NCBI RefSeq assembly: GCF_006540305.1
Contig: NZ_BJOR01000001.1
Coordinates: forward strand, 992,001 to 1,056,000
Length of the DNA: 64,000 nucleotides
From: Streptomyces sp. 6-11-2
GTDB lineage: Bacteria; Actinomycetota; Actinomycetes; Streptomycetales; Streptomycetaceae
Reading direction: 5' to 3'
Shown: one piece after another, positions 25,314 through 35,170 of the stretch
How the letters are laid out: each line of letters begins with the position of its first letter
Numbering within the stretch: the first letter of the stretch is position 1
Made by a program: the position numbers and the translations under genes
Notes under the pieces: generated by a model
What the model saw: the letters and a program-made list of their open reading frames with translations, nothing else
The model's database searches: none
Told to the model about the DNA's origin: nothing

Positions 25314-27088
25314 GCCTGGGCCTCCGTACGGCCGGCCGCGAGGGTGGCCAGGCGTTCGGCCCTGCGGCCCCGCTGCACCACCGGGTCGGGCACCGGCACG
25401 GCGGCCAGCAGACGGCGGGTGTAGTCGGTCTCCGGACGCAGCAGGGTCGTCCCGGTGGAGCCCTGCTCCTCGATGCGGCCGGCGCGCATCACGACGACGC
25501 GCTGCGCGAAGTGCTGCACGACGGCGAGGTCATGGGAGACGAACAGGCAGGCGAAGCCGAGTTCGCCCTGGAGTTCGGTGATGACCTCCAGGACCGCTTC
25601 CTGCACGCTCACGTCGAGGGCACTGGTGGGTTCGTCGGCGACCAGCAGCCGGGGTTCCAGGATCAGGGCTCGGGCCAGGCTGACCCGCTGGCGTTGTCCG
25701 CCGGAGAGTTCGCGGGGCGCGCGCCGGGCGAGTTCGCGTGGCAGCCGAACCCGGTCGAGGACGGCGGCGACCTTGGCCTGCCGGTCCTTGGCGGACAGGC
25801 CGCGACGGTGGACCCGGAGGGGTTCGGCGATGCACTCGCCGACGGTCATCCGAGCGTCGAGGGAGGCCACCGGATCCTGGAGGACGACACCGATACCGGC
25901 CCGCAGGGCGCGGCGGCCCCGGGCGCGGGTGCGGCCGAGGTCGGCGCCGAACAGGGAGACGGTGCCGGAGGTGGGCGGGATCAGGCCGAGCGCGACCCGG
26001 GCGGCGGTGGACTTGCCGGAGCCGGACTCGCCGACCAGGCCCAGGGTCTCCGCCGACCCGACCCGGAACGACACTCCGTCGAGGGCGCGTATGGCGGCCT
26101 TTCCGCGGCCGAACACCACGTTGATGTCACGCAGTTCGACCACCGCTTCGCCCTCGGGGCCGCCGGGCCCGGCAGGCGAGGCCGACGGCTCGGCCGCGGA
26201 ACGGTTCGTCTGGGCCGGCACGGACGCGGCAAGCCGGCCGGTGCCGTCCGCGGCCTCGGCGACGGACAGCCGGGGCACCGCGGCCAGCAGGCGCCGGGTG
26301 TAGTCGTGGGCGGGGCGCAGCAGGACGTCCTCGACCGATCCGGTCTCCACGATCTCGCCCTGGTACATGACGGCGACCCGGTCCGCGAAGTCGGCGACGA
26401 CGCCCATGTTGTGGGTGACGAGCAGCACGCCGGTGCCGGTCTCGACGGCGAGCCGGCGCAGCAGGTCGAGGATCTCGGCCTGCACGGTCACGTCGAGGGC
26501 GGTGGTCGGCTCGTCGGCGATGAGCAGGCCTGGCTCGTTGGCGATGGCCATGGCGATCACGACCCGCTGGCGCTGTCCGCCGGAGAGCTGGAACGGGTAG
26601 GCGTGGGCGCGCTTCTCCGGTTCGGGGATGCCGACCCGGCGCAGCAGTTCGACGGCCTCGACGGCGGCGTCCTTGGCGGACACCTCGCGGTGGTTGCGGA
26701 TCACCTCGGCGATCTGCTTCCCGATCCGGGTGAGCGGGTCGAGCGCGGTGGCCGGCTCCTGGAACACCATGGAGACGGTCTTGCCGCGCAACGCCGCGAG
26801 GCCGTTCTCCGAGGCGCCGACGATCTGGGTGCCGGCGATGACGGCGCTGCCGGTGGCGCGGGCGTTCCCGGCGAGCAGGCCCATCGCGGCGAGCGCGATG
26901 GTCGACTTGCCGGAGCCGGACTCGCCGACCAGGGCCAGCGTCTCGCCCGGCTGGACCTGGAGGGACACGCCCCTGACCGCGGGTACGTCGCCGGTCTCGG
27001 TGGTGAAGACGACGCCGAGGTCGTCGAGTTCGAGGATCGGGCCGGACGCCGCGGTGCGGGCGGCGGAGCCCTTGGTGGTGGCGGTCAT
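25310..27088 (-). CDS. Fused DppD-DppF-type ABC ATPase
   Basis: Both ATPase subunits of a peptide/opine/nickel-type importer fused in one 592-residue protein. Each half has a Walker [10 protein letters not shown], a signature LSGGQRQRV and a Walker B LIADEPT or LVADEPT, so both sites look active. The halves are joined by a Pro/Ala/Ser-rich linker near residues 285-315. ATG 27088 overlaps the permease stop by four bases; the open frame extends further upstream but only through the permease gene. It energises the two permeases encoded just before it. Confidence 0.92.
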   Translation of the reverse strand: MTATTKGSAARTAASGPILELDDLGVVFTTETGDVPAVRGVSLQVQPGETLALVGESGSGKSTIALAAMGLLAGNARATGSAVIAGTQIVGASENGLAALRGKTVSMVFQEPATALDPLTRIGKQIAEVIRNHREVSAKDAAVEAVELLRRVGIPEPEKRAHAYPFQLSGGQRQRVVIAMAIANEPGLLIADEPTTALDVTVQAEILDLLRRLAVETGTGVLLVTHNMGVVADFADRVAVMYQGEIVETGSVEDVLLRPAHDYTRRLLAAVPRLSVAEAADGTGRLAASVPAQTNRSAAEPSASPAGPGGPEGEAVVELRDINVVFGRGKAAIRALDGVSFRVGSAETLGLVGESGSGKSTAARVALGLIPPTSGTVSLFGADLGRTRARGRRALRAGIGVVLQDPVASLDARMTVGECIAEPLRVHRRGLSAKDRQAKVAAVLDRVRLPRELARRAPRELSGGQRQRVSLARALILEPRLLVADEPTSALDVSVQEAVLEVITELQGELGFACLFVSHDLAVVQHFAQRVVVMRAGRIEEQGSTGTTLLRPETDYTRRLLAAVPVPDPVVQRGRRAERLATLAAGRTEAQA

Positions 27089-27984
27089 CCGCGTCCCCTC
27101 ACATCGAATGCGTCGCGGAGTCCGTCCCCGATCGCGTTGAACGCCCACACCACCAGGATGATGGCCAGGCCGGGCGGCAGGATGAGCCACCAGTAGCCGG
27201 AGTAGGCGGCGGTGAGACCTGCGGAGAGCATGCCGCCCCAGTCGGTCTGCGGCGGCCGGACTCCCATGCCCAGATAGGAGACGTAGGCGACCAGCAGGAT
27301 GGCGTCGGCGACCTGGAAGGTCGCGGCGACGATGATGGTGGAGACCGAGTTCGGCAGGATGTGCCGCAGGATCGCCCGGGCGTGCGTGCCGCCGATGGCG
27401 CGCAGGGTCAGGACGTAGTCCCGGTTCTTCAGGGTCAGCGTCTCGGCGCGGACCAGCCGGGACGGCACCAGCCAGGACACCAGGCCCAGGATGAGGACGA
27501 GACCGGTCAGGCCGGGCGTGGTGATGGCGGAGACCACGAGCAGGATGAACAGCGCGGGGATGGCGATGCCGGCGTCGACGATCCGCATCATCACGGCATC
27601 GATCCAGCCGCCCGCGTAGCCGGCGGCGGCGCCCCACAGCGTGCCGATGACGGTGGCGAGGACGCCCGCGGCGAGGCCGACGATCAGGGAGACCCTGCCG
27701 CCGTACATCAGCCGGCCCAGCTCGTCGTGGCCGACGGCGTCGGTGCCGAGCCAGTGCGCGCCGCTGGGGGCGAGGTTGACCTGCTGGAGCATGGTGTGGG
27801 TCTGGTCGGTGGAGTACACCAGCGGACCGGCGAAGCAGAACAGGAAGAAGAGGACCACGACGGCGAGTCCGACGACGGCCAGCTTGTTGCGCAGGAAGCG
27901 GCGGACGGCGAGTCGTGCGCCGGAGGCCTCGCGCGGCTCGGCGGCCTTCGTCGGGGCCATGTCCGGCTGGATGACGGCGCTCAT
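27085..27984 (-). CDS. ABC permease, DppC-type
   Basis: Inner-membrane permease of 299 residues with the DppC/OppC N-terminal segment (RRFLRNKLAVVGL), a periplasmic domain ending HWLGTDAVGHDELGRL, and five further hydrophobic helices. The cytoplasmic EAA-type coupling loop is RAIGGTHARAILRHILPN. ATG 27984 overlaps the stop of the DppB-type gene by four bases. It forms the channel with the next permease for the substrate captured by the lipoprotein encoded at 29129. Confidence 0.92.
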   Translation of the reverse strand: MSAVIQPDMAPTKAAEPREASGARLAVRRFLRNKLAVVGLAVVVLFFLFCFAGPLVYSTDQTHTMLQQVNLAPSGAHWLGTDAVGHDELGRLMYGGRVSLIVGLAAGVLATVIGTLWGAAAGYAGGWIDAVMMRIVDAGIAIPALFILLVVSAITTPGLTGLVLILGLVSWLVPSRLVRAETLTLKNRDYVLTLRAIGGTHARAILRHILPNSVSTIIVAATFQVADAILLVAYVSYLGMGVRPPQTDWGGMLSAGLTAAYSGYWWLILPPGLAIILVVWAFNAIGDGLRDAFDVRGRG

Positions 27985-28940
27985 GCCCGGCCTGCCTTCA
28001 CTCGGGGGTCGATGATCCGCTGGACGATGTCGGCGAGCAGGGTGCCGACGACGGTGGCGACGGCGATCACCAGGACGCAGCCCAGCAGGACCGGGTAGTC
28101 GGAGGACTGCGCGGCGGTCCAGAACAGCAGCCCCATGCCGGGGTAGTTGAAGAGCTGCTCGACGACCAGGGCGCCGCCGAAGAGCACCGGCACGTAGTAG
28201 CCGAGCATGGCGACCACGGGCGTCAGCGAGTTGCGGAACACGTGCCGCCACAGGATGGCGCGGGCGCGGGAGCCGCCCGCCCTGGCCGTGCGGACATAGT
28301 CCTCGGAGAGGTTCTCCAGGGTGGCCGCCCGCATGTAGCGGCTGAACACCGCGACCATGGAGGCCGCGCCCGCGACCACCGGCAGTACCAGGGCCTGCGG
28401 TTCGGAGAACACCTGGCCCAGCGTCTCGCCCTGCGGAGCCTGCGACGGGAACCACGCCAGCGCCTGGCTGAAGACCAGCACCAGGATCAGCCCGAGGAAG
28501 TACACGGGCGTGGAGTAGGCGATGAAGCTCAGCGTGGTGATGACGTAGTCCACCGGCTTGTTGCGGCGCACGGCCTGCCACATGCCCATCGGGATGGCGA
28601 GGACGAGGCCGACGAGAGCCGACAGCACGGTGAGGACCAGGGTCTTCGGCAGCCGCTCGGTGATGAGCTGGGAGACCGGCTCGTTGAGGGTGTACGAGGT
28701 CCCGAGGTCCCCGTGCAGCAGTTGGCCGAGGTAGTAGAAGTACTGCACGGGCAGGGGCTTGTCGAGACCCTGTTCGTGGTTGAAGTGGGCGATCTGCTGT
28801 GCGGTGGCCTGCGGCCCGAGGATCCCGCGCGCGGGGCCTCCGGGCAGGGCGTGCAGCAGGCCGAAGACGACGATCGTCACGATGACGATCACCGCGACGG
28901 CCTGGAGGACACGTCTGATCAGGTACGAGGAAGTACTCAT
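27981..28940 (-). CDS. ABC permease, DppB-type
   Basis: Inner-membrane permease of 319 residues with the usual DppB start (YLIRRVLQAVAVIVIVTIVVF), six hydrophobic helices and the EAA loop RTARAGGSRARAILWRHVFRN. It is the first permease after the binding-protein gene, separated from it by 188 bases that show no gene. Its stop overlaps the DppC-type start. Together these genes make a family-5 binding-protein-dependent importer. Confidence 0.92.
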   Translation of the reverse strand: MSTSSYLIRRVLQAVAVIVIVTIVVFGLLHALPGGPARGILGPQATAQQIAHFNHEQGLDKPLPVQYFYYLGQLLHGDLGTSYTLNEPVSQLITERLPKTLVLTVLSALVGLVLAIPMGMWQAVRRNKPVDYVITTLSFIAYSTPVYFLGLILVLVFSQALAWFPSQAPQGETLGQVFSEPQALVLPVVAGAASMVAVFSRYMRAATLENLSEDYVRTARAGGSRARAILWRHVFRNSLTPVVAMLGYYVPVLFGGALVVEQLFNYPGMGLLFWTAAQSSDYPVLLGCVLVIAVATVVGTLLADIVQRIIDPRVKAGRA

Positions 28941-29128
28941 GTGTTTTCCGGTCGCTTCGTGTCTGTGGCGCGCGCGGGCGTCACCTGGACATGGACGTCA
29001 CTGGGACGTGGGTGCCGGCGTGGCGGGTGCCGGTGTGGCGCCGGCGCGCGAGGGGTGCGCGCGGGTCCCGGGGCGGCCCGGCCGGGTGGCCGGGCGGCTC
29101 CACAGGCCCGCGCGGGCACCGACCGGGC

Positions 29129-30943
29129 TTACTTGGTCCACTTCCACATGGCGGGGTGGAAGTTGGCGAGGGAGTCCTGGGCGAAGCCGCCGAGGCCGTC
29201 CCTGACCACGGAGATCTGGTAGTCGGGCTCCGGCAGCCAGACCACGGGGAGGTCCTTGGCGAGCGCGGCGCTGTACTTCTGCACCGCCTCGTTCGAGGAG
29301 GACGTGGTGGTCTCGGTGATCAGCTTGTCGACCTCGGCGTTGGAGTAGTTGCCGAAGTTGGAGCCGCCGCCGGTGGCGAACAGCGAGTCACCGCTCGGGT
29401 AGGCGGGGAAGTACCAGCTGCCGGCGGTGCCGAAGAAGGACAGCTGCCACTTGCAGCTCGACTGGTCGGCGGTGCACTGGCCGGCCTGCGACAGGACGGA
29501 GTTGACGGGGGCGGTCTTGATGCCGAACTTGATGCCGGTCTTCGCGAACGACGACTGCAGCGCGCTCATCATGTTGTCGGTCACGGTGGAGCCGGACTGG
29601 GACAGCACCTCCATCTCGAACTTGGTGCCCTTGTCGACGCCCGTGCCGCACTGGTTGTCGCCGGTGCCGGGGCTGGTGCACACCATGGTGCCGCCCTGCT
29701 CGGTCCAACCGTGGTCGGTGAGCAGCTTCTTCGCCTTGGCGGTGTCGAAGGGGTACGGGTTGTTCTTCTGCTCCGGGGAGACGAAGGACGAGTCCTGGCC
29801 CTGTGGGATCGGGCCGTAGGTGGAGACGGCGGTGCCGTTGAAGACCACCTTGGAGAGCGTGGTCTGGTCCACCGACATCTGGATCGCCTGGCGGGCGTAC
29901 AGCTGCTTGAACACCGGGCCCATGGTGGGGTTGTTGAAGTTGTACGGCAGATAGGTGATCGCCCAGCCGGTCCACGGCTTCACCGAGTAGCCCTTGGCCT
30001 TGAAGGACGACTCCTGGCTCAGGTCGGTGGCGTTGATGTAGCCGTAGTCGACGGTGCCGGCGCGGAGGGCGTTCACCTCGGCCTCGGTGGTGGTGAACGG
30101 CAGCAGGTTGACGTTCTTGATGTTGGCCTTGCCGCCGCCGTCGTACTTCGTGTTGGCGGTCAGCTCGACCTTGCCCGCGGTGGAGAACGACTTGATGGTG
30201 TATGGGCCGCTGACCGTCTTCCACAGCGGGTCGGTCGCGTAGCCGGAGATCTTCTTGGCGACGTTGTTGAGGTACGTCCAGACCTTCTTGGCCCCGGCGG
30301 CGGTGCGGTCCAGGTCGGAGACGGCGCCGGAGTCGCTGGTCTTGTCCCAGACGTGCTGCGGCATCGTGCGGATCATGCTCAGCTCGTTGGCGAGCATCCA
30401 CTCCTGGTTGTACGCCTTGTCGAAGGTGATCGTGAAGTGCGTGTCGTCGATGGTCTTGAAGGAGGTCCAGTTGTCCGGCGCCTTGCCCGGGCTGTAGCTT
30501 GCCCAGTCCGCCTTGTTGGCCTTGACCAGGTTGAACCAGAACTCCACGTCGCGCGAGGTGATCTGCTTGCCGTCGCTCCAGTGACGATCGCCGAGGGTGA
30601 TCGTCACGCTCTTGCTGTCCGCGGCGAACTTCGCGTCGGTGGCCAGCGAGTTGTCCTTGTTCCAGCCGACCTTGCCGGTGGAACCGTCGTACGCGATCAG
30701 CGGCTCCCAGACGGCCTGGGATATGGAGGAGTTGTTGGTGTTCAGGTGCGAGGCGGTGCCGACCGGGAGGATCCAGTTCGGCGTGAAGTTCGCCGGGAGG
30801 GCGTAGTTGATGGTGTCCGACGACGCCGAGCCCGAGGACGAGTTACCACCGCCGGAACAGCCGGTGAGCAGCGCGCCGGTGGTGACGGCGGCACCCGCGA
30901 CGAGGGCCCAGCGGCGGCCGGCCGCCGTATGAGCAAGGAACAT
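29129..30943 (-). CDS. Family-5 extracellular solute-binding lipoprotein
   Basis: Substrate receptor of the importer, 604 residues. The N-terminus is a lipoprotein signal ending LLTGC (lipidated Cys near residue 29) and a Gly/Ser spacer. The body has the SBP_bac_5 features: a KVGWNKDNSLA start, a DRHWSDGKQITSRDV segment and an RQAIQMSVDQ segment. ATG 30943 is chosen because GAGGAG precedes it and it places the signal peptide at the N-terminus. Peptides, oligosaccharides and muropeptides are all carried by members of this family. The linked ROK kinase and ROK repressor favour a sugar-containing substrate, as inference. Confidence 0.9.
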   Translation of the reverse strand: MFLAHTAAGRRWALVAGAAVTTGALLTGCSGGGNSSSGSASSDTINYALPANFTPNWILPVGTASHLNTNNSSISQAVWEPLIAYDGSTGKVGWNKDNSLATDAKFAADSKSVTITLGDRHWSDGKQITSRDVEFWFNLVKANKADWASYSPGKAPDNWTSFKTIDDTHFTITFDKAYNQEWMLANELSMIRTMPQHVWDKTSDSGAVSDLDRTAAGAKKVWTYLNNVAKKISGYATDPLWKTVSGPYTIKSFSTAGKVELTANTKYDGGGKANIKNVNLLPFTTTEAEVNALRAGTVDYGYINATDLSQESSFKAKGYSVKPWTGWAITYLPYNFNNPTMGPVFKQLYARQAIQMSVDQTTLSKVVFNGTAVSTYGPIPQGQDSSFVSPEQKNNPYPFDTAKAKKLLTDHGWTEQGGTMVCTSPGTGDNQCGTGVDKGTKFEMEVLSQSGSTVTDNMMSALQSSFAKTGIKFGIKTAPVNSVLSQAGQCTADQSSCKWQLSFFGTAGSWYFPAYPSGDSLFATGGGSNFGNYSNAEVDKLITETTTSSSNEAVQKYSAALAKDLPVVWLPEPDYQISVVRDGLGGFAQDSLANFHPAMWKWTK

Positions 30944-31253
30944 GGCTCTCCTCAGAGTGAAAGGACCCGTCCCGGGAGACCGGGTCGGCGCCGCGGGGTC
31001 GGCGCTGTGTACGGCGACAGTCAACGACGGACGAGCCAAACAAACAAACAAGAATTAGTAAAAAGTAAGGTCCTGCGGACTCGATAAAAGTCACATCCAT
31101 CCACTCCAGACGCCTCAGCCGATGCCAATGTGTCAATTTGAGCCGATTTCACCTGCGTCAACACTCTCCACTTTCTCCATGGAGCTGTTCCCCGCCCACC
31201 TGATCGGGCGTACTGTCTCCGTCACACCCATCGTTGCGGAAGTTACTTCGTAC
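30944..31253. promoter_or_regulatory. AT-rich divergent control region of the importer and its ROK repressor
   Basis: This 310-base gap is unusually AT-rich for the window. It contains four near-tandem CAAA units at 31037-31051 followed by AGAATTAGTAAAAAGTAA, and an 11-base palindrome GAAGT-T-ACTTC at 31239-31249 just before the repressor start. The palindrome is a candidate autoregulatory operator and the CAAA tract may belong to the importer promoter. No gene is seen. Confidence 0.5.
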
Positions 31254-32504
31254 ATGACTGAAATAAGTGCACGGGACCGCAAGACCACCAAGGGCGTGTC
31301 CCCGAAGGGCACGACCGCCCTCGCCACGCGGGTCCTCGAACTCGTCGCCTCGGGCCAGGCGTCGTCCCGCGCCGAACTCGCGGAACTCCTCGGCACGGCC
31401 GCCTCCACCATCTCCTTGACCGTGGCTCAGTTGGTCGAGCGCGGGCTCATCGCCGAGGAGGGCACCCAGTCCTCCACCGGCGGCCGCCCCCGCAGGGTCC
31501 TCAGGGTGGGCAGCAACGACGAGTACGCCGTCGCCGCCGACGTCGGCGGCCGCCATGCTCGGATCGGTGTGGTGCTCCCTGGCGGCGGTGTCCGTGATGT
31601 CGCCAACGTCCCGTTCGAGGTCGCCGACGGTCCCGAGGCCGCCCTGCCGAGGCTCGTCGAGCACCTGGAGTCCCTCGTCGAGCAGCGTGGACGCGACGGG
31701 CTCCGGGGCGTCGGGCTCTCCCTGCCCGGGCCGGTGGACGTCGCCTCCGGCGCCGTCGTCCTGCCGTCCCGGATGCTCGGCTGGAACCGCTTCCCGGTCG
31801 CCGCTTGGCTGGAGGAGCGCTTCGGGGTCCCGGCCGCCGTCGACAACGACGCCAACTGCATGGCGGTCGGCGAGCAGAGCGTCAGGCCCGCCGAACACCG
31901 GCAGTCGATCATGGTGAAGATCGGCTCGGCGATCGGTGCCGGCGTCATCGCCGACGGTCGCCTCTACCGGGGCGCCACCGGAGCCGCCGGCGACATCACC
32001 CACATCCGCATCGACGGCGGCGCCGACATCCCCTGCTCCTGCGGCAACACCGGCTGCCTGGAGACGGTGGCGTCCGGCGCCGCGCTCGTCCGCATCCTGC
32101 GCGAACGCGGTCTCGACGTCGCCGGCCTGGAGGACGTGGTACGGCTCGCCACCGACGCCGACCCGGAAGCCACCCGCGCCGTCCGCAGGGCAGGCGACCA
32201 CCTCGGCCAGGTGCTCGCCGCCAACGTCAACTTCTTCAACCCGGACGCCGTCTACCTCGGCGGCATCCTCTCCACCCTCGAACCGTTCGTCGCCGCGGTG
32301 CGCAGCAAGCTCTACGAGAGCTGCCACCCGCTGGTGACCCAACACCTCACCATCGAGCGGGCCAGTCTCGGCGCCGACGCCGGCCTGGTCGGCGCCGGAC
32401 TCTTCGCCCTGCAGCGTGCCCTGACCCGCGCCCTCGGCGACATCGGCCGCACCACCCCCGGCGCCGACCGGCAGCACACCGCCGCGGGCCGCGGAGGGAT
32501 CTGA
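31254..32504 (+). CDS. ROK-family transcriptional repressor
   Basis: DNA-binding sugar sensor of 416 residues. An N-terminal winged helix (about 10-75: SRAELAELLGTAASTISLTV) is followed by a ROK sugar-binding domain with DVGGRHARIG, a GEQSV/DND segment and the zinc motif CSCGNTGCLE. ATG 31254 is used because the longer frame from 31122 adds residues without family resemblance. It is divergent from the ABC importer genes and upstream of the M81 peptidase, as expected for the local regulator. The inducer is unknown. Confidence 0.87.
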   Translation: MTEISARDRKTTKGVSPKGTTALATRVLELVASGQASSRAELAELLGTAASTISLTVAQLVERGLIAEEGTQSSTGGRPRRVLRVGSNDEYAVAADVGGRHARIGVVLPGGGVRDVANVPFEVADGPEAALPRLVEHLESLVEQRGRDGLRGVGLSLPGPVDVASGAVVLPSRMLGWNRFPVAAWLEERFGVPAAVDNDANCMAVGEQSVRPAEHRQSIMVKIGSAIGAGVIADGRLYRGATGAAGDITHIRIDGGADIPCSCGNTGCLETVASGAALVRILRERGLDVAGLEDVVRLATDADPEATRAVRRAGDHLGQVLAANVNFFNPDAVYLGGILSTLEPFVAAVRSKLYESCHPLVTQHLTIERASLGADAGLVGAGLFALQRALTRALGDIGRTTPGADRQHTAAGRGGI

Positions 32505-32747
32505 CGCCACTGCAAAAAGCCTGACAGTCACGGAAATTACTCCGCGCACGCGGCGACATACCTGCCCGGGAACCGCGGCCCGTACTCCGGCTCCCGGGCG
32601 ATCCCCCGGTCCCGGCCCCCGAGCCCTGAAACCCAGGGACCTGTCCCGGGGAGTCCCCGCACCCGCTTGGATACCGACGTCCGCGGCACGCCCCCTCGTG
32701 GCGGGCCGCGCAACGAGCCTCACGCACCACACCCCGTCCGAGGAGCC

Positions 32748-34271
32748 ATGTCGCACACCCGCACCCCCGCCGCCCGCCCGGTCATCGCCGTCGCCGGGCT
32801 CGGCATCGAGTCCTCCACCTTCTCCCCCGCCCGCACCGAGGCCCCCGCCTTCCACCCCTCGCGCGGCGCCGAGATCTTCGACCGGTACCCCTTCCTCGCC
32901 CCTGGCGAGGAACTGCGTGAGGCCGCCGAATGGCACGGCGCTCTGGTCGGCAAGTCGCTGCCCGGCGGCACCGTCACCGCCGCCGCCTGGACCGCGCTCA
33001 CCGAGGAGCTCATCGAACGCCTCGCCGCGCTGCCCCGGTTGGACGGCCTCTGGTACGACATCCACGGCGCCATGACCGTGGAGGGAATCGACGACGCCGA
33101 GGCCGCGCTGCTGGAGCGGATCCGCGCCACCGTCGGCCCCGACGTGATCGTCTCCACCTCGATGGACCTGCACGGCAACGTCTCCCGCGAACTCGCCCAC
33201 CGCAGCGACCTGATCACCTGTTACAGGATGGCCCCGCACGAGGACCACATGGAGACCAAGGAGCGTGCCGTCCGCAACCTGGTCGACCTGCTGGCGTCCG
33301 GCGCCCCCCGCCCGGTCAAGGCGTGGGTCCCGGTCCCGGTGCTGCTGGCCGGCGAGCAGACCTCCACCCGAATCGAACCCGCGAAGAGCGTGTACGCGGC
33401 GGTCGACGAGGTCGAGGCCGCCGACGGCGTGACGGACGCCGCCGTCTGGGTCGGCTACGCCTGGGCCGACGAACCCCGCAACCGCGCCGTCGTGGTCGTC
33501 ACCGGCGACGACACGGCGGCGGTCTCGGCCGGGGCCGAACGACTCGCCCGGGGCTTCTGGAACGCCCGCCACGACTTCGACTTCGTGGCCCCGACCGGCA
33601 CCTACGACGAACTCCTCGACGAGGCCCTCGCCTCCGACCAGCGGCCGTACTTCATCAGCGACACCGGCGACAACCCCACCGCGGGCGGCGCCGGTGACGT
33701 CACCTGGGGCCTGACCCGGCTGCTGGAGCGCCCCGAGTTCCAGAAGGAGGACGGGCCGACCGTCATCTACGCCTCGGTACCCGGCCCTGCCGCGATCGAG
33801 ACCGCCGTCGCCGCCGGGGTCGGCGCCACCGTCACCGTCAGCGCCGGCGCCGAGGTCGACGACCGGCACGCCGGTCCCGTCACCCTCACCGGCGTGGTCC
33901 ACGCGATCCGGCACGGCGACCGGGACGCCGGGACCGAGGTCGTCATCCGGGCCGGCAGCGTGTACGCGATCCTCACCGGGCTGCGCAAGCCGTACCACCA
34001 CGAGCACGACTTCACCGACCTCGACCTCGACCCGCGCTCCGCCGACATCGTGATCGTCAAGATCGGCTACCTGGAGCCCGAGCTGTTCGACATGTCGGTC
34101 GGCTGGAAGATGGCCCTCACCCCCGGCGGAGTCGACCAGGACCTGGTACGCCTCGGCCACCGCCGCATCCGCCGCCCGATGTTCCCCTTCGACCGCGACA
34201 TGGCCGACCCGGACCTGACGGCCCGTATCATCCCGGCCTCCGACCAGCCGCTCACCGGGGACGACGAATGA
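32748..34271 (+). CDS. M81-family (microcystinase C / MlrC-like) metallopeptidase
   Basis: Putative zinc hydrolase of 507 residues, usual length for M81/DUF1485 proteins. The family start IAVAGLGIESSTFSP is followed by metal-binding candidates DLHGN (140-144) and HEDH (164-167), then the C-terminal MlrC domain (about 300-490). ATG 32748 follows GAGGAG closely. The gene overlaps the CutC-family gene by four bases. It lies behind the ROK repressor, separated by 243 bases without a recognisable gene. MlrC cleaves a linear peptide; here the substrate may be a peptide or glycopeptide brought in by the divergent importer, which is inference. Confidence 0.85.
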   Translation: MSHTRTPAARPVIAVAGLGIESSTFSPARTEAPAFHPSRGAEIFDRYPFLAPGEELREAAEWHGALVGKSLPGGTVTAAAWTALTEELIERLAALPRLDGLWYDIHGAMTVEGIDDAEAALLERIRATVGPDVIVSTSMDLHGNVSRELAHRSDLITCYRMAPHEDHMETKERAVRNLVDLLASGAPRPVKAWVPVPVLLAGEQTSTRIEPAKSVYAAVDEVEAADGVTDAAVWVGYAWADEPRNRAVVVVTGDDTAAVSAGAERLARGFWNARHDFDFVAPTGTYDELLDEALASDQRPYFISDTGDNPTAGGAGDVTWGLTRLLERPEFQKEDGPTVIYASVPGPAAIETAVAAGVGATVTVSAGAEVDDRHAGPVTLTGVVHAIRHGDRDAGTEVVIRAGSVYAILTGLRKPYHHEHDFTDLDLDPRSADIVIVKIGYLEPELFDMSVGWKMALTPGGVDQDLVRLGHRRIRRPMFPFDRDMADPDLTARIIPASDQPLTGDDE

Positions 34272-35038
34272 CCGACCACACCATCCGGCCAGCATTGGAG
34301 ATCGCCGTCACCTCACCGGCCGGTGCCCGTGTCGCCCTCGACCACGGAGCCGACCGCGTCGAACTCTGCACCGGCCTGGAACTGGGCGGTCTGACCCCGT
34401 CGGCCGCCCTCGTCGAGGCGGTCGCCGCCGTAGGCCTGCCGGTGCAGGTCCTGGTCCGCTGCCGGCCGGGCGACTTCGTCCACGACGCCGACGAGATCGC
34501 CCTGATGGTCGCCGAGGCGCGGTCCGTGATCGCCTCCGGCGCCGCCGGCGTGGTCGTCGGCGCGCTCACCGCCGACGGCGGCCTCGACACCGACGCCGTC
34601 ACGCGCCTCGCCGCGGCGGCTCATGACGCGGGCCGCCCCGTCGAGGTGACCCTGCACCGCGCGATCGACCTGTCCGCGGACCCGGTCGCCACCGCCGCGC
34701 TGTTGCCCGACCTGGGGCTCACCCGGGTGCTCACCTCCGGCGGCGCCCCGGCCGCCGGAGAGGGACTCGCCGCGCTCGCCGCCATGGTCGAGGCCGCACC
34801 CGGCGTGCAGGTCATGGCCGGCGGCGGGGTGCGCCCCGCCGACATCCCGGCCCTGACCGCCGCCGGTGTCGCCGCCGTCCACCTCTCCGCGAAGCGCCGC
34901 GCCGAACCCCGGCGCGGGGGTGCGTGGATCCCCCTCGGCGCCTCCAGCGCCTCCGCCGAGCAGGACACATACTTCGTCACCGACCCAGCGGTGGTCGCCG
35001 AGGCCAGGAGAATGCTGGAATCCCGGGCAACGGGCTGA
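34268..35038 (+). CDS. cutC: CutC-family TIM-barrel protein
   Basis: A 256-residue protein of the CutC family, named for copper homeostasis although that role is disputed for many members. The sequence starts LEIAVTSPAGARVALDHGADRVELC and continues with the family segments GLTPSAALVEA, RPVEVTLHRAID and VQVMAGGGVRPADIP. It is co-translated with the M81 peptidase (ATGA overlap) and followed by a strong terminator. Placement in a peptide/sugar-uptake locus, with no copper gene nearby, argues for an enzymatic role in the local pathway. Confidence 0.85.
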   Translation: MTDHTIRPALEIAVTSPAGARVALDHGADRVELCTGLELGGLTPSAALVEAVAAVGLPVQVLVRCRPGDFVHDADEIALMVAEARSVIASGAAGVVVGALTADGGLDTDAVTRLAAAAHDAGRPVEVTLHRAIDLSADPVATAALLPDLGLTRVLTSGGAPAAGEGLAALAAMVEAAPGVQVMAGGGVRPADIPALTAAGVAAVHLSAKRRAEPRRGGAWIPLGASSASAEQDTYFVTDPAVVAEARRMLESRATG

Positions 35039-35067
35039 CCGGCCGTGCGCCCGCCTGCCGGAGCACG

Positions 35068-35115
35068 CCGCCCCGAGAGTCTGCGGTTCGCGTCGGACCG
35101 CGGACTCTCGGGGCG
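35068..35115. terminator. Strong terminator after the CutC-family gene
   Basis: Long stem in which CCGCCCCGAGAGTC pairs with GACTCTCGGGGCGG, extended inward by GCGG / CCGC with one bulge. It starts 29 bases after the stop at 35038 and closes the ROK-M81-CutC transcript. Confidence 0.8.
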
Positions 35116-35170
35116 GGTCATTCCGACCGATCCGTTCAGAGCCTCTGTCGTCTGAGTTTGCGTCCGCACC

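Noticed and set aside
28991..31087. 698-residue plus-strand frame opposite the binding-protein gene
   Set aside because: Same antisense artefact; the minus strand encodes a clear lipoprotein.
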